Source: an uncultured Alphaproteobacteria bacterium
GTDB taxonomy: Bacteria; Pseudomonadota; Alphaproteobacteria; MPNO01; UBA2964
Assembly: GCA_943787225.1 (NCBI GenBank)
Contig: CALSLP010000003.1
Span: 383,643 to 447,642 of the forward strand
DNA length: 64,000 nucleotides
Direction: 5' to 3'
A program made the position numbers and the translations under genes. This document shows, piece by piece, positions 8,425-19,178 of the stretch. The notes under the pieces were generated by a model, which was not told where the DNA came from, did no database searches, and saw only the letters and a program-made list of their open reading frames with translations. Each line of letters begins with the position of its first letter. The first letter of the stretch is position 1.

Positions 8425-9066
8425 CGTCTCAAAACCTGACGCACTTCGTTTCCGCAGTTTCAAAAACCCGGGGATTCCCGCCGGGTTTTTTGCAAGGGCA
8501 AGCGCTAATGTGCCCATTTGCACACCGCCATCTGGTGCAAGCGCCTGACTTGCTGCACGCGGGATTTCATCAGAGGCGGTATCCGCGACAACCCGAAGGG
8601 CGAGAAAGGGAATAGCTTCCATTGAGGCCGCATGAACGACCGCGTGGCTTTCCATATCGACACACAGCGCCCCGGTCCCTTCAGAGAGGGAGCGCTTGGT
8701 TTCTGGCAAAAAAGCGATTTCGTCCAACCCGAGAATACCACCAACGACGTAGGGGATATTGTTTACTTCTAGCACCGCCTTAATACCGTCCACCCAACTC
8801 CTGTCAGTCTGAATCTTTGATCCGTCGGCGCAGATCACCGCATCTGCAACAACCAAGCTTCCGGACGGTAATACGGGATCAAGCCCGCCAGCTAAACCAA
8901 AGCTAACGAGACCGTCGCAGCCTGCCGCAATGCTGGTACGCGCAGCTATGTTCGCTCGGTCCGACGACGCACCTGAACACCGAATATCAAGCTCTGTTGC
9001 CGGGTCGCCATGTTGTAGACACGCGCCCTCGAGCTTACTGCCAGTAATGATGCCTAATTTGGCCAA
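8380..9066 (-). CDS. hpnG: Hopanoid-associated phosphorylase HpnG
   Basis: A nucleoside phosphorylase-fold protein of 228 residues. HpnG removes adenine from adenosylhopane to give ribosylhopane, so it acts directly after HpnH. The glycine-rich SFGLAGGLDP and the VDMESHAV segment, with its ribose-binding Met-Glu, are typical of purine nucleoside phosphorylase relatives. The start codon directly follows the shc stop codon, so the two are one transcription unit. The 3' end converges with hpnH and overlaps it. Confidence 0.9.
   Translation of the reverse strand: MAKLGIITGSKLEGACLQHGDPATELDIRCSGASSDRANIAARTSIAAGCDGLVSFGLAGGLDPVLPSGSLVVADAVICADGSKIQTDRSWVDGIKAVLEVNNIPYVVGGILGLDEIAFLPETKRSLSEGTGALCVDMESHAVVHAASMEAIPFLALRVVADTASDEIPRAASQALAPDGGVQMGTLALALAKNPAGIPGFLKLRKRSASGFETLRRVAPLLSFCRTF
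8462..8491 (+). terminator. Rho-independent terminator of hpnH, inside hpnG
   Basis: An AAAACCCGG arm (63-71 of this line) pairs with CCGGGTTTT after a 9-base loop, and the right arm ends in a T6 run at 8486-8491. It lies 38 bases after the hpnH stop. It is also coding sequence for NPAGIPGFL near the end of hpnG on the other strand. Confidence 0.7.
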
Positions 9067-11019
9067 TCACATACCGTAGGCAGGGAATTGCGTGTTAGAG
9101 GTTTTGAGGTTTCGGTATCGCGCCAGTGCCCAAAGCGGGAAATAGGAACTGTATCCATGATATAGCAGATAAAAAACCTTCGGAAACCCAACAGCATTGT
9201 ATAGCTCTTCATGCCATTTTCCACCGACCCGGGGAGCACTTAACAACCAATTGACGCCACGGCGGACTTCTTCGCTATCGACTTCGCCCGCCGCCATAAG
9301 AGCAAGGACCGCCCATGCCGTTTGTGAAGCGGTCGACTCAATCTCTACTGTTTCTCGATCGGACCAATAGCTGGAGCAATCTTCTCCCCAGCCACCGTCC
9401 TCGTGCTGGACAGAACGCAACCATGTCACCGCTTTACGAATATGTGGCGCACTCATGTCCTCCCCTGCGGCATTCAATGCACAGAGTACCGACCAGGTCC
9501 CATAGATGTAATTCGTTCCCCAACGACCAAACCAGGATCCGTTCGCTTCCTGCTCCTTGCGCAGATATTTGAGGCCGCGTTTCATAACCGGGTGATCCCG
9601 ATCATAACCCAGCTGAGCCAACATGGAGACACAGCGTGCGCTCACGTCTGATGTCGCCGGATCAAGTAATGCGCCATGGTCTGCAAAAGGAATGTGTTCA
9701 AGCCAATAATATTCATTATCGGCGTCAAACGCCCCCCAGCCACCGCGTGAGCCTTGCATGCCAACGACCCATTCTGCACCACGGGCGACTGACTCGCGAA
9801 GATCAAGATCCCCTGTACGATCCAGGGCCGTAACAACAGCTGCTGTATCATCAACATCTGGATAGTGATCATTGCGATACTGAAAAGCCCAGCCGCCAGG
9901 GCGGACGTTCTTGCGATTGATCGACCAGTCGCCTTTGACGTCCAGTATCTGACAATCCTTCAGCCATTTACTGGCCCGGGTGATGACAGGGTCATCCCCC
10001 GGATGTCCTGCTTCAAGCAAAGCATGTGCGGCGAGCGCTGTATCCCATACTGGCGAGAGACACGGCTGGCAATATGCAACCTCGCCATCGACTACGAGTA
10101 GCTTTTCAATGGCCTTTCTCGCCGTGACATATGTTGGATCACTCTTTGAATAGCCAAGCGCGTCAAAGACCATGAGCGTATTGGCCATCGCCGGGAAAAT
10201 CCCTCCGAGGCCATCTTCGCCGTTCAGCCGCTCCATGATATAGGCCATCGCTTTTTCGATCGCCCGTCTTTGCGCGAATTTCGGCATATACGGTACGATA
10301 TGGCGCGCGATCTTATCGGCGAACAACATTACATCTCCGAGCCAATGGCCGGTTGGGTTTTGTAACCAGTTCTTTTCTTCCTCGGGCGGTATAACAAATA
10401 GCTCTTGAACACCGATTCCTGAGGGATTGGACGCCCTGGGTTTAAGCGCCTGTAGAACAAGCAAAGGCACCATCACAGTCCGCGACCAATAGGAAACCTT
10501 ATCCATGACACTAAGCGGCGTGCGGCGTGGTGCGAGAAGCACTTCCACTCGAATTAGAGGACAAGCCGTCCAGGGAACCTGCTCAAACAACGCCAACGAT
10601 ATACGCGTAAACACGTTGCAACGCGCCGCGCCGCCGTTTTCAAGAATTGCCTCACGCGCCCGAACCATATGAGGAGAGTCAATATCGTCCCCTACAAGCT
10701 TTAACGCGTAATAGGCTTTTACACTCGCACTCATATCGAGATCACCGCCGTGATAAAGCGGCCAGCCACCATGCGCTCCTTGAATTTCCCTCAGATAATT
10801 CGCCAGCTTGCCTTCGGTCTTTGGGTCTACTTCGTCCACATAGTGGTTGAGCAATATATATTCGGCCGGAATTGTTGCGTCGGCCTCAAGGGCATAGACC
10901 CAATGTCCATCGGCGGCTTGCTTATCAGCGATCGCCGCGGCGACCTCCTCAATCGTAGAGTCGAGTATAGAATTCTCGGGAGCACTGGTCCCGGAATCCG
11001 GAGCAACTGATTTTAACAT
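9067..11019 (-). CDS. shc: Squalene-hopene cyclase
   Basis: A class II triterpene cyclase of 650 residues, the usual length. The catalytic acid motif DVDD is at residues 388-391 in HYPDVDDTAAVV. QW-type repeats are visible, for example GGWPLYHGG, GGWGAFDADN, GSWFGRWG and GGWGEDCSSYW. It cyclises squalene to hopene and hopanol and is a peripheral inner-membrane protein. The N-terminus is chosen at an ATG that gives a short leader before the first conserved segment IEEVAAAIADKQ. It sits between hpnD and hpnG as in other hpn loci. Confidence 0.95.
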   Translation of the reverse strand: MLKSVAPDSGTSAPENSILDSTIEEVAAAIADKQAADGHWVYALEADATIPAEYILLNHYVDEVDPKTEGKLANYLREIQGAHGGWPLYHGGDLDMSASVKAYYALKLVGDDIDSPHMVRAREAILENGGAARCNVFTRISLALFEQVPWTACPLIRVEVLLAPRRTPLSVMDKVSYWSRTVMVPLLVLQALKPRASNPSGIGVQELFVIPPEEEKNWLQNPTGHWLGDVMLFADKIARHIVPYMPKFAQRRAIEKAMAYIMERLNGEDGLGGIFPAMANTLMVFDALGYSKSDPTYVTARKAIEKLLVVDGEVAYCQPCLSPVWDTALAAHALLEAGHPGDDPVITRASKWLKDCQILDVKGDWSINRKNVRPGGWAFQYRNDHYPDVDDTAAVVTALDRTGDLDLRESVARGAEWVVGMQGSRGGWGAFDADNEYYWLEHIPFADHGALLDPATSDVSARCVSMLAQLGYDRDHPVMKRGLKYLRKEQEANGSWFGRWGTNYIYGTWSVLCALNAAGEDMSAPHIRKAVTWLRSVQHEDGGWGEDCSSYWSDRETVEIESTASQTAWAVLALMAAGEVDSEEVRRGVNWLLSAPRVGGKWHEELYNAVGFPKVFYLLYHGYSSYFPLWALARYRNLKTSNTQFPAYGM

Positions 11020-11226
11020 TCTTGGCCTAAATTACCTCAACCCGCCTGACAAACATCCGTCGAAACGGCCGCTATCCCTTGTAGGGGATACGCTAAAACG
11101 CCAACATTACACACGATTCAATTATCGCCGAGAATCAACAACAGATTCAACAACTTCCACCGTTACTATTTGGTTACTTATCCGTGGCCTAGTAAGGTTT
11201 GTAAGTGAATTATGCCCAATATGCCT

Positions 11227-12069
11227 TCATATGAGGGCATAGCGCATCAAAAGCCAGAGTTTTTGTGCTTTGCTCAAGGAAACCGGCTCATCAAGACGCG
11301 ACCACCCTCTTTCAACGAGCTTATCGAGAATTCGGCGATAGTTCTGCATCATCATTATCGCCGGGCGCATCGTTCGTCGGTCGCATTCAGCAAGCGCCCG
11401 TTCGGCATCCTGATAGCGGCGGCTCGCTATCGCGGCGAGTTCCGCGCATATCTCGGGAAAACGCGGATGGCGGATAACCAATGTCACCTCCGCCGGAGGG
11501 ATATCATAGGCCAACAACATATCGTTCGGTACATATAACCGGTCAATTCCCGCATCTTCATCAATATCTCGCAGAATGTTGGTGAGCTGCAGCGCTTGTC
11601 CCAATGACACAGCAACAGGTTCGCCCAACTCATCGACGACCCCAAACACTCGATTGGAGAGACGGCCAACAGCGCAGGCTACACGATCACAATAGTCTTC
11701 AAGCGCAGGCACTGTCGGCATCCGAACGGCGGCCGACGAATCTATCTCCATCCCCTCGATAACAGCCAAAAAGTCCTCTTTTCGGAGACCGAACTGTTCC
11801 ACTGGATCGATCAACGCATGCATAACCGGAAATTGTGGATGCCCGGCATACAGGCGTTCCACCTCAACGCGCCAGTCAGCCAGCCGACTGAGCTTTTCCT
11901 GCTGTTCGCCAGGATCATCAGCGATATCGTCTACTTCGCGGCAAAATGCATAAACGGCATACATCGCATCCCGCTTGTGCGGTGGCAGCATTCGCATCGC
12001 CCAATAGAACGACGTCCCGGATTCCCGGACGATTGCAGTAACATGCTCAAGAGCTTGCTCGGTTTTCAT
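11227..12069 (-). CDS. hpnD: Presqualene diphosphate synthase HpnD
   Basis: A trans-isoprenyl diphosphate synthase of the squalene/phytoene family, 280 residues from the ATG at 12069 (an upstream alternative at 12090 adds seven). The first Asp-rich motif is CREVDDIADD and the second is NILRDIDEDAG. The segment TSFYWAMRMLPPHKRDAMYAVYAFCREVDD matches the HpnD branch in style. HpnD condenses two farnesyl diphosphates to presqualene diphosphate. HpnC and HpnE, which would finish squalene, are not nearby, so I cannot exclude a one-enzyme squalene synthase. Confidence 0.82.
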   Translation of the reverse strand: MKTEQALEHVTAIVRESGTSFYWAMRMLPPHKRDAMYAVYAFCREVDDIADDPGEQQEKLSRLADWRVEVERLYAGHPQFPVMHALIDPVEQFGLRKEDFLAVIEGMEIDSSAAVRMPTVPALEDYCDRVACAVGRLSNRVFGVVDELGEPVAVSLGQALQLTNILRDIDEDAGIDRLYVPNDMLLAYDIPPAEVTLVIRHPRFPEICAELAAIASRRYQDAERALAECDRRTMRPAIMMMQNYRRILDKLVERGWSRLDEPVSLSKAQKLWLLMRYALI

Positions 12070-12125
12070 TTCACCCACAGCATAAAGCACATCCTACGCC
12101 AACGTCACGTACCGGTCGCCGCCGG

Positions 12126-13277
12126 TCACGCAGAATAGTTCCGCCCCTTCCAGGCACCACCTTTGCCGCGCCAGTCTCGCAAGGCGGAAGAAACTGTCAT
12201 AACACCATAAAGAATGCCGGCAACCGGCAAGAGCACCGAATAGGCCGTATTTAAACCATATAATTTCAATGTTGGAACAATCGATACCGCCATAACTGAC
12301 CATCCAGCAGCACCAAAGACCACCACCGCCAAATCTGAATTCATTACACCGAAGATCAACGCTATTGGCGGCACTAAATAGAGGAACATCATTCCTACCG
12401 TCGACAGCGCAACCAACAGATTCGAGCGGCGCAGCTGCACGAAGGCTGTGCGAGCCACCATGTCCCATATACCGCCAAGCCGGTCATATCCGCGCAGACT
12501 ATGACTGGTTTCAGCGAGCCCCAGCCAAATCGGTCCACCCGGTTTGATTGCCGCCGCCAAGGCACAATCATCAATCACTCGATTACGGATACGGGAGATA
12601 CCACCTATTCGGCGCAAAGCTGACCACCGAACCAACATACATCCGCCTGCCGCTGCAGCGGTTTTGCGTCGAGGGTTATTCACCCAGGGAAACGGAAACA
12701 GTTTTTGGAAAAAATAGACGAACGGTGGAATAAGGACGGCTTCCCAAAGAGTATCGCAGCGCAGGCGTACCATGAGCGATACGAGATCAAGCTGTTCCCC
12801 CTCCGCTTTTGCAGCCAACTTTGAGAGAACGCCGTCGCCATGTTCGATGTCCGCATCAGTCAATAGAAGATACGGCGTTTTCGGAAATTTCGCTTGGGCA
12901 TATTCAACGCCCTGAGCGACAGCCCACATTTTTCCAGCCCAATTCTCGGGCAATGGTTTTCCCGAAATCACCTCAACCCGTTCATCCTCCATAGCCGCAA
13001 CGATTTCAGCGGTTTTGTCGCTGCTATTATCGTCTACGACAATGATCTGCAATGCCCCCTGAAATGACTGTTTTAGGAGCGACGTGACCGCTTGTTGGAT
13101 CGATGCCGCCTCGTCCCGAGCCGGGATTACGGCGACGACATCAGGCCATTCTTCAAGGTTTGGCTTCGTCCCCGTTAAAAGCTGATCACAACGCCAAAAG
13201 CCGCCACGCAACAGGAGTAGCCAAAACCACGCTAACAGCGATCCAAAGGCGCAAATGGCAAGAAGAGACATCAACAT
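12126..13277 (-). CDS. hpnB: Hopene-associated glycosyltransferase HpnB
   Basis: A membrane glycosyltransferase of family 2 type, 383 residues from the ATG at 13277. It has one N-terminal helix, then a GT-A domain with VVAVIPARDEAASI, VDDNSSDKTAEI and the LLTDADIEHGDG DxD-like motif. Three C-terminal helices follow. A 60-residue longer frame exists upstream but that extension looks non-coding. HpnB is a standard hopanoid operon member, though its sugar donor and acceptor are not settled. The hpnD start lies 56 bases downstream of its stop, consistent with one hpnB-hpnD unit. Confidence 0.85.
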   Translation of the reverse strand: MLMSLLAICAFGSLLAWFWLLLLRGGFWRCDQLLTGTKPNLEEWPDVVAVIPARDEAASIQQAVTSLLKQSFQGALQIIVVDDNSSDKTAEIVAAMEDERVEVISGKPLPENWAGKMWAVAQGVEYAQAKFPKTPYLLLTDADIEHGDGVLSKLAAKAEGEQLDLVSLMVRLRCDTLWEAVLIPPFVYFFQKLFPFPWVNNPRRKTAAAAGGCMLVRWSALRRIGGISRIRNRVIDDCALAAAIKPGGPIWLGLAETSHSLRGYDRLGGIWDMVARTAFVQLRRSNLLVALSTVGMMFLYLVPPIALIFGVMNSDLAVVVFGAAGWSVMAVSIVPTLKLYGLNTAYSVLLPVAGILYGVMTVSSALRDWRGKGGAWKGRNYSA

Positions 13278-13401
13278 GTAGAGTCGATAGCGCTTTTGCT
13301 TGTGCTTGCCAAGAAGTCTGCAAGGTCGAAAGGGTTGGAGGCATTGACGGGTGGCGGTGATGCGGTAAAAACAGCGCTCAATTTGTTCTTGGGAGCGTTC
13401 T

Positions 13402-16400
13402 ATGACTGGTAATGCAAATGGCTGGCAATTTTGGGTAGATCGAGGCGGCACGTTCACCGATCTCGTCGCTCGCCGTCCGGACGGTTCATTGCATGCCTAT
13501 AAGCTCTTGTCAGAAAACCCCGAGCGCTACAAAGATGCCGCCATTCAGGGTATTCGGGACCAGTTGGAGATCGGTCAGGACACCCCTATTCCCGACGGGT
13601 TGATCGATGCCGTTAAAATGGGAACCACAGTGGCCACCAATGCGCTCCTCGAGCGCAAGGGTGATCGTACCCTGCTCGTCATCACGGAGGGCTTCGCCGA
13701 TCAACTACGGATTGGCTATCAGAACCGTCCGAAAATCTTTGCCCGAAAAATTGAGCTTCCTGAACTCCTGTATGAGCAGGTTGCCGAGGTTAAAGAACGC
13801 TACAATGCTCAGGGTGAAGAACTCGAGCCCGTCGACATTGAAGGCACCCGAGTTGCCTTGCAGGCTGGATACGATGATGGCATTCGATCAGTTGCGATCT
13901 GCTTCATGCATGGCTATCGCTATCACGATCACGAAAAGACCGTGGCGGAGATTGCCCGAGACGTCGGCTTTACCCAGATCTCGGTCAGCCACGAAGTCAG
14001 CCCGCTTATGAAGCTGGTTGGTCGTGGCGACACGACCGTTGTCGACGCCTATGTCTCACCAATCCTTAGGCGCTATGTCGATCAAGTCGCCTCTTCCCTC
14101 GGCGATGTCCGGCTCATGTTCATGCAATCTAATGGTGGACTCACGGATGCACGGTTCTTCCAGGGCAAAGACTCCATCTTGTCGGGTCCCGCCGGCGGCA
14201 TTGTTGGTGCCGCGCGGACAGCTGCCATGGCCGGGTACACCAAGCTTATCGGTTTCGATATGGGTGGCACCTCAACAGACGTGGCGCACTACAATGGTGA
14301 ATACGAGCGCGCGTTTGAGACGCTGGTCGCTGGTGTCCGCATGCGCGCGCCGATGATGCATATTCACACCGTTGCCGCGGGTGGTGGTTCGATCCTGCAT
14401 TTTGACGGCTCACGCTATCGCGTTGGGCCTGATTCTGCTGGCGCCAATCCCGGCCCGGCTTGTTATCGCCGGGGGGGACCACTAAGCGTTACCGACGCCA
14501 ATGTCATGGTCGGCAAAATCAATCCAGACTTCTTCCCACAGGTATTCGGTCCCGATGGCGATCAACCTATGGACTCCGAAGTTGTCTTCCAGAAATTCGC
14601 TGACATGTCTGCGGAGATAGAGAAATCAACTGGTGACAAACGCACCCCCGTTGAGGTCGCTGACGGCTTTCTCAAAATTGCTGTCGAGAATATGGCCAAC
14701 GCCATAAAACAGATATCCGTCCAGCGCGGGTATGACGTCACCGAATATACCCTTAACTGCTTCGGCGGCGCCGGTGGACAGCATGCCTGTCTCGTTGCCG
14801 ACTCGCTCGGCATGAAACGGGTTTTCGTGCATCCGTTTGCGGGCGTCTTATCCGCCTATGGCATGGGGCTCGCCGACCAAAGAGTCATGCGCGAACGCGC
14901 CGTCGAGGCTAAGATGGATGGCGCGCTAATCGAAACACTCGACAACGCCCTTCAAGAGATGGAAGAAGATGGCCGTGCCGAGATGGAACGCCAGGGCGTC
15001 GACACCTCCCGCACCTCGGTCATCTCCAAGGCGCATTTGCGCTATGAAGGGACCGACACAGCCCTGGTCATCGATTTCGGCAGCCGTGATGAAATCATCG
15101 AACGGTTTGAAGAGGCCCATCGCCAGCAATTCGGTTTTATCTCTCCTGAAAAAGGGCACATTGTCGAAGCGCTGTCCCTCGAAGTCATTGGCGAAGGCGA
15201 AGTCCTTGAGGACCCGGTTCTGCCTGTTGATGAGAACGCCGTCGCACCTGATCCACTGGCGACTGTCTCAATGTATTCTGCGAACGAAACCCACGACACG
15301 CCGGTTTATGATCGCGAAGCACTTGTGCCGGGTTGCAAGGTTGATGGTCCGGCCATTCTCAAGGAAGCAAACGCCACTACCGTCGTTGAACCCGGCTGGC
15401 AAGCCGAAGTTACCAAGCATAATCATGTCGTCATCACGCGAGTTGTCGCTTTGCCGAAACGGGTCGCCATCGGTACCCAGGCCGACCCCGTTATGCTCGA
15501 GGTCTTCAATAATCTATTTATGTCGATTGCAGAACAGATGGGCGGCGTCCTGCAGAACACGTCCTATTCAGTGAATATCAAGGAACGCCTCGATTTTTCC
15601 TGCGCGATCTTTGACACCTCAGGTGATTTGGTCGCCAATGCCCCGCATATTCCGGTACATCTCGGCTCGATGAGCGAGAGCGTGAAAACGGTTGCTCGCC
15701 AGCGTGAAGGCACGATGAAGCCGGGTGACGTCTATATGCTCAACACGCCTTACAATGGCGGCACGCATCTACCCGACGTCACGGTTATCACGCCTGTATT
15801 TGAAGAAGGCGTCGATGGCGTTCTGTTCTATGTTGCCTCACGTGGCCATCACGCGGAAATCGGCGGCATCACACCCGGTTCGGTACCTCCGTATTCAAAG
15901 CACATTGATGAAGAAGGTGTTCTCCTCGACGACGTCCAGCTGGTTGCCGAAGGCACGATACTTGAAGCCGAAATCGAAAAAATCTTCACCAGCAACAAAT
16001 ATCCGACTCGGAATTTCCATCATAATCTCGGCGATTTGAAAGCCCAGATTGCGGCCAATGAAAAAGGTGTGCAGGAGTTGCACAACATGGTCGAGCATTT
16101 CGGGCTCGATGTTGTCACCGCCTATATGCAGCACGTCCAGGACAATGCCGAGGAAACAGTCCGGCGGGTGATCGATACGCTGCATGACAGCTCATTCGAA
16201 TATGAAATGGATATTGGCGCTAAGATCAAAGTCGCCATCACGGTCGACAAGGCAGCGCGCACTGCCAGGCTCGATTTCACCGGCACATCCGAACAGCAAA
16301 ACAATAACTTCAACGCCCCGTCCGCGATCTGTATCGCGGCGACCCTCTATGTCTTCCGTACGTTGGTGGATGACGATATTCCGCTGAACGCGGGATGTCT

Positions 16401-17009
16401 TAAGCCGCTGATATCGTGATCCCGGAAGGCTGCATGCTCAACCCGGTCTACCCAGCCGCTGTCGTTGCCGGCAATGTCGAGACGTCGCAGGCCATTACCG
16501 ACGCTCTGTTTGGCGCGCTTGGTATTATGGGTGCCGCACAAGGCACGATGAACAACTTCACCTTCGGCAATGACAACCACCAATATTACGAAACAATTTG
16601 TGGTGGTGGCGGTGCCGGGCCCGACTATCAGGGTGCCGATGGTGTTCACACCAATATGACCAATACCCGCCTGACCGATCCGGAAATACTGGAATGGCGC
16701 TTCCCCGTTCTGCTGGAAAGTTTCTCACTGCGCCGTGGATCAGGTGGTGCAGGCCGATATCGTGGTGGTGACGGGGTGATCCGCAAGGTCAAATTCCTCG
16801 AAGGAATGACCGCATCGATTCTGTCCGGTCATCGCGAAATCCCGCCTTATGGCATGGCCGGTGGCGACCCTGGCAAGATCGGCCATAACTACGTGCTTCG
16901 CACAGATGGTTCGATTGATGAGTTGCGCGGCACCGACTCAACGGAAGTCGAGGCCAACGATGTCATGGTGATCGAAACACCCGGTGGCGGCGGCTACGGC
17001 AAGGCTTAA
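13402..17009 (+). CDS. 5-oxoprolinase-type HyuA-HyuB fusion, one frameshift
   Basis: ATP-dependent ring-opening amidohydrolase of the hydantoinase/5-oxoprolinase family. The HyuA half (about residues 8-700) has [10 protein letters not shown] and [12 protein letters not shown] phosphate-binding motifs. The HyuB half begins near [20 protein letters not shown]. With the break repaired it would be about 1,200 residues, as in 5-oxoprolinases. The frame is lost near 16410, where CCGCTGATATCG lacks one base needed for PLDIV, and resumes as [13 protein letters not shown] to the stop at 17009. Homology is continuous across the break. 5-Oxoproline is the likely substrate, but N-methylhydantoin-type substrates are possible. 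Confidence 0.85.
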
Positions 17010-17437
17010 ACCGGCCAACTTCCTTCCACAGCCATTTCCTGTTGCTTGCGAATAAAGGGGATTTTGGCTTTGCAATAGGTGTGTTTTTCAACCAGCTTTC
17101 CGTCCGGAAATGAAGAAGGTCGAGTCCACGATAGGCTCCCGCCCTGTTCTCTTCTTCGAGGGTCAACACCCAGCGGATCATGGCTTTGCCGGCATCAACA
17201 TCGAGAAACATATCTTCGGTATGAAACCGCATGGTTCCGTAGCACGCCGGAGAATTGTGGTTCAAAAGCCTTGCGTATCGCTGCTGACCCTTCATGCCGA
17301 ATGTCGTTGAATTCGTCATAAATGGCATCGTCGGCGAAATAGGACATCACCTCGTCAATATCTTCGCGATTGAAGGCCTCAGTAAAATCGACCACCAGTT
17401 TTTCGAGCGCGTGTCGGCTTTCCAATTCACTCGTCAT
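17006..17437 (-). CDS. SnoaL/NTF2-like protein, frameshifted
   Basis: A small alpha-plus-beta-barrel protein of about 143 residues once repaired. The start MTSELESRHALEKLVVDF and the FADDAIYDEFNDIRHEGSAAIRKAF segment are typical of the SnoaL-like family. The second half reads RFHTEDMFLDVDAGKAMIRW in another frame, and the last part RDGKLVEKHTYCKAK in a third. Breaks are near 17240 and 17108. The family includes cyclases, isomerases and dehydratases as well as inactive members, so no reaction is assigned. Its stop overlaps the stop of the oxoprolinase gene on the plus strand. Confidence 0.65.
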
Positions 17438-17578
17438 CGATCTTCCCCTAATTATTGTCCCCATGTTCCAGGCTTTATGTCCTTTTCGTCAAGAAAATAC
17501 GGTTATCTAACTGCTAGCCTTCTTGACCTTCCGCACCCATCCACGCAAAATCCGCGACCTTAGAACAAGGAGTTAGAC

Positions 17579-19178
17579 ATGGCGCCCAAAGCAGGCGGAA
17601 CACCGCCCGGCGGAACACATGATTACGCTGTCCCCTTCGCCCACGTTGGCGATCTTATTTGCAAAATACAAAGAACGGGACGCTGACAAAGTCGCGCTTG
17701 TTGATGTCACTCAAGACATTTCGATCACCTTTGGCCAACTGCATGACTGGTCCAACCGGATCGCGAATTGGCTGGTCGCCAAGGGAATTCAAAAAGGTGA
17801 CCGGGTCGCCCTGCTCACCGAAGAACGCATTGAGAAGCTGATCCTGTGGATGGGTATCTGGCGCGCTGGCGCGGTTTGCTGCCCGACCAATGTCGAAATG
17901 AACATCGCCTATGTCGCTGAAATTCTCGGCAATCTGGAGTGCAAGCTGGCGCTTTATGACGCCGACCTCGACGTCAATCAGATGACCGATGGCGTTGATA
18001 TCGAAAGCATCAAGTTCACCGGCTGGTCTAACGATCATCGCAGGTGATCCGGCGAGTGACGAAGCCTTTGCCCAGCTCGCTGCGGTCGCTGCTTCACCGG
18101 AACTCGGTCGCGCTTACAGTGAAACCGATGATGCGACAATTTTCTGCACGTCCGGCACGACAGATAAACCAAAGAACTTCCTGATTGATCACCTCGCGCA
18201 TTGGTCATTTGGCATGTCGACGATTGATCAAATTGGCCTGACCGAAGAAGACAAGACTTTGGAATTCCGCTCCTTTGGCTGGAATTCACCTCAGGGCCTC
18301 TCGCTCATGCCCTGGCTGGCAACCGGCTGCACGCTGCATATCGCGCGCCGCTTTTCGCACAGCAATTTCTTCAAATGGATCAAGAATCACGAGATCACGT
18401 TCTCGGCCGGTATTCCGACCGTTATCAATATGCTGCTCGACCGGCCAACCGGTGTGACGTCGAAAGACGTTCCGAGCCTGCGCCTGATGAGTTCATCGAC
18501 GGCACCGCTTACCCCGGAACGCTGGAAACAATTTGAAGAAGCCTACGGCATCAACCTGCTGCAGTTCTTTGGCTGCTCAGAAGGTGGCTGGGTTTGTGGC
18601 AATCGGCACTACGCCAAGAAATACGGCACCGTTGGCCCGCCGGCCAAGCATCAGGAATTCCTGCTGGTCGATGAAGATGGCAATGCCGTCGCTCAGGGCG
18701 AAGAAGGCGAAGTCACCCTCGGCGGCCCGCAATGTGCCAAAGCGTCCATGACCGCCGAAGGTGTCTGGGAAGATTTGGATGGCAAACGTGTTCGGCTTGG
18801 CGATCTCGCCGTCATGGATGACGAAGGATTTATCACTGTCACCGGCCGCCTCAAGGACCTGATCATTCGCGGCGGCGTGAATATCTCGCCCGTCGAAGTC
18901 GACAACGTGATGATGCAACACCCGAAAGTCTACGAAGCCGCTGCTGTCGGTGTACCGGACTTCGATCTATGGCGAAGAAGTCGTCGCCTATATTGTCGTC
19001 CGGGATGGCATGACTCTTACCGAAGAAGAGATCAACGCCCATTGCGCGGAGACCTCTGGCCGATTACCGCCTGCCCAAGCAGTTTCACTTTATCGATGCG
19101 CTGCCCAAGAACGACCGCGGCAAAGTACGGCGGCCGGACTTGCAAGAAATGTGGAATCAGGCTCACCCGGCGTCGTAA
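17579..19178 (+). CDS. AMP-dependent acyl-CoA ligase, several frameshifts
   Basis: A class I adenylate-forming enzyme of about 530 residues if repaired. It is predicted to activate a carboxylic acid as acyl-AMP and transfer it to CoA. Visible motifs are FCTSGTTDKPKNF (the phosphate-binding loop), FFGCSEGG, LGDLAVMDDEG and GRLKDLIIRGGVNISPVEVDN. AAGGAG at 17567-17572 sits six bases before ATG 17579. The frame is lost near 17622, 18030, 18961 and 19052, and the conserved ending RGKVRRPDLQEMW follows the last break. Acid specificity is unknown. It is tightly coupled to the next gene, whose ATG overlaps its TAA. Confidence 0.75.

Noticed and set aside
13278..13457. N-terminal extension of HpnB by 60 residues
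   Set aside because: The added stretch has no family resemblance and an ATG at 13277 gives the normal membrane-anchored start.
17465..17578. Longer start for the SnoaL-like gene and extra short frames
   Set aside because: The ORF to 17464 adds ten residues with no family match, and the other frames are shadows of the neighbouring genes.
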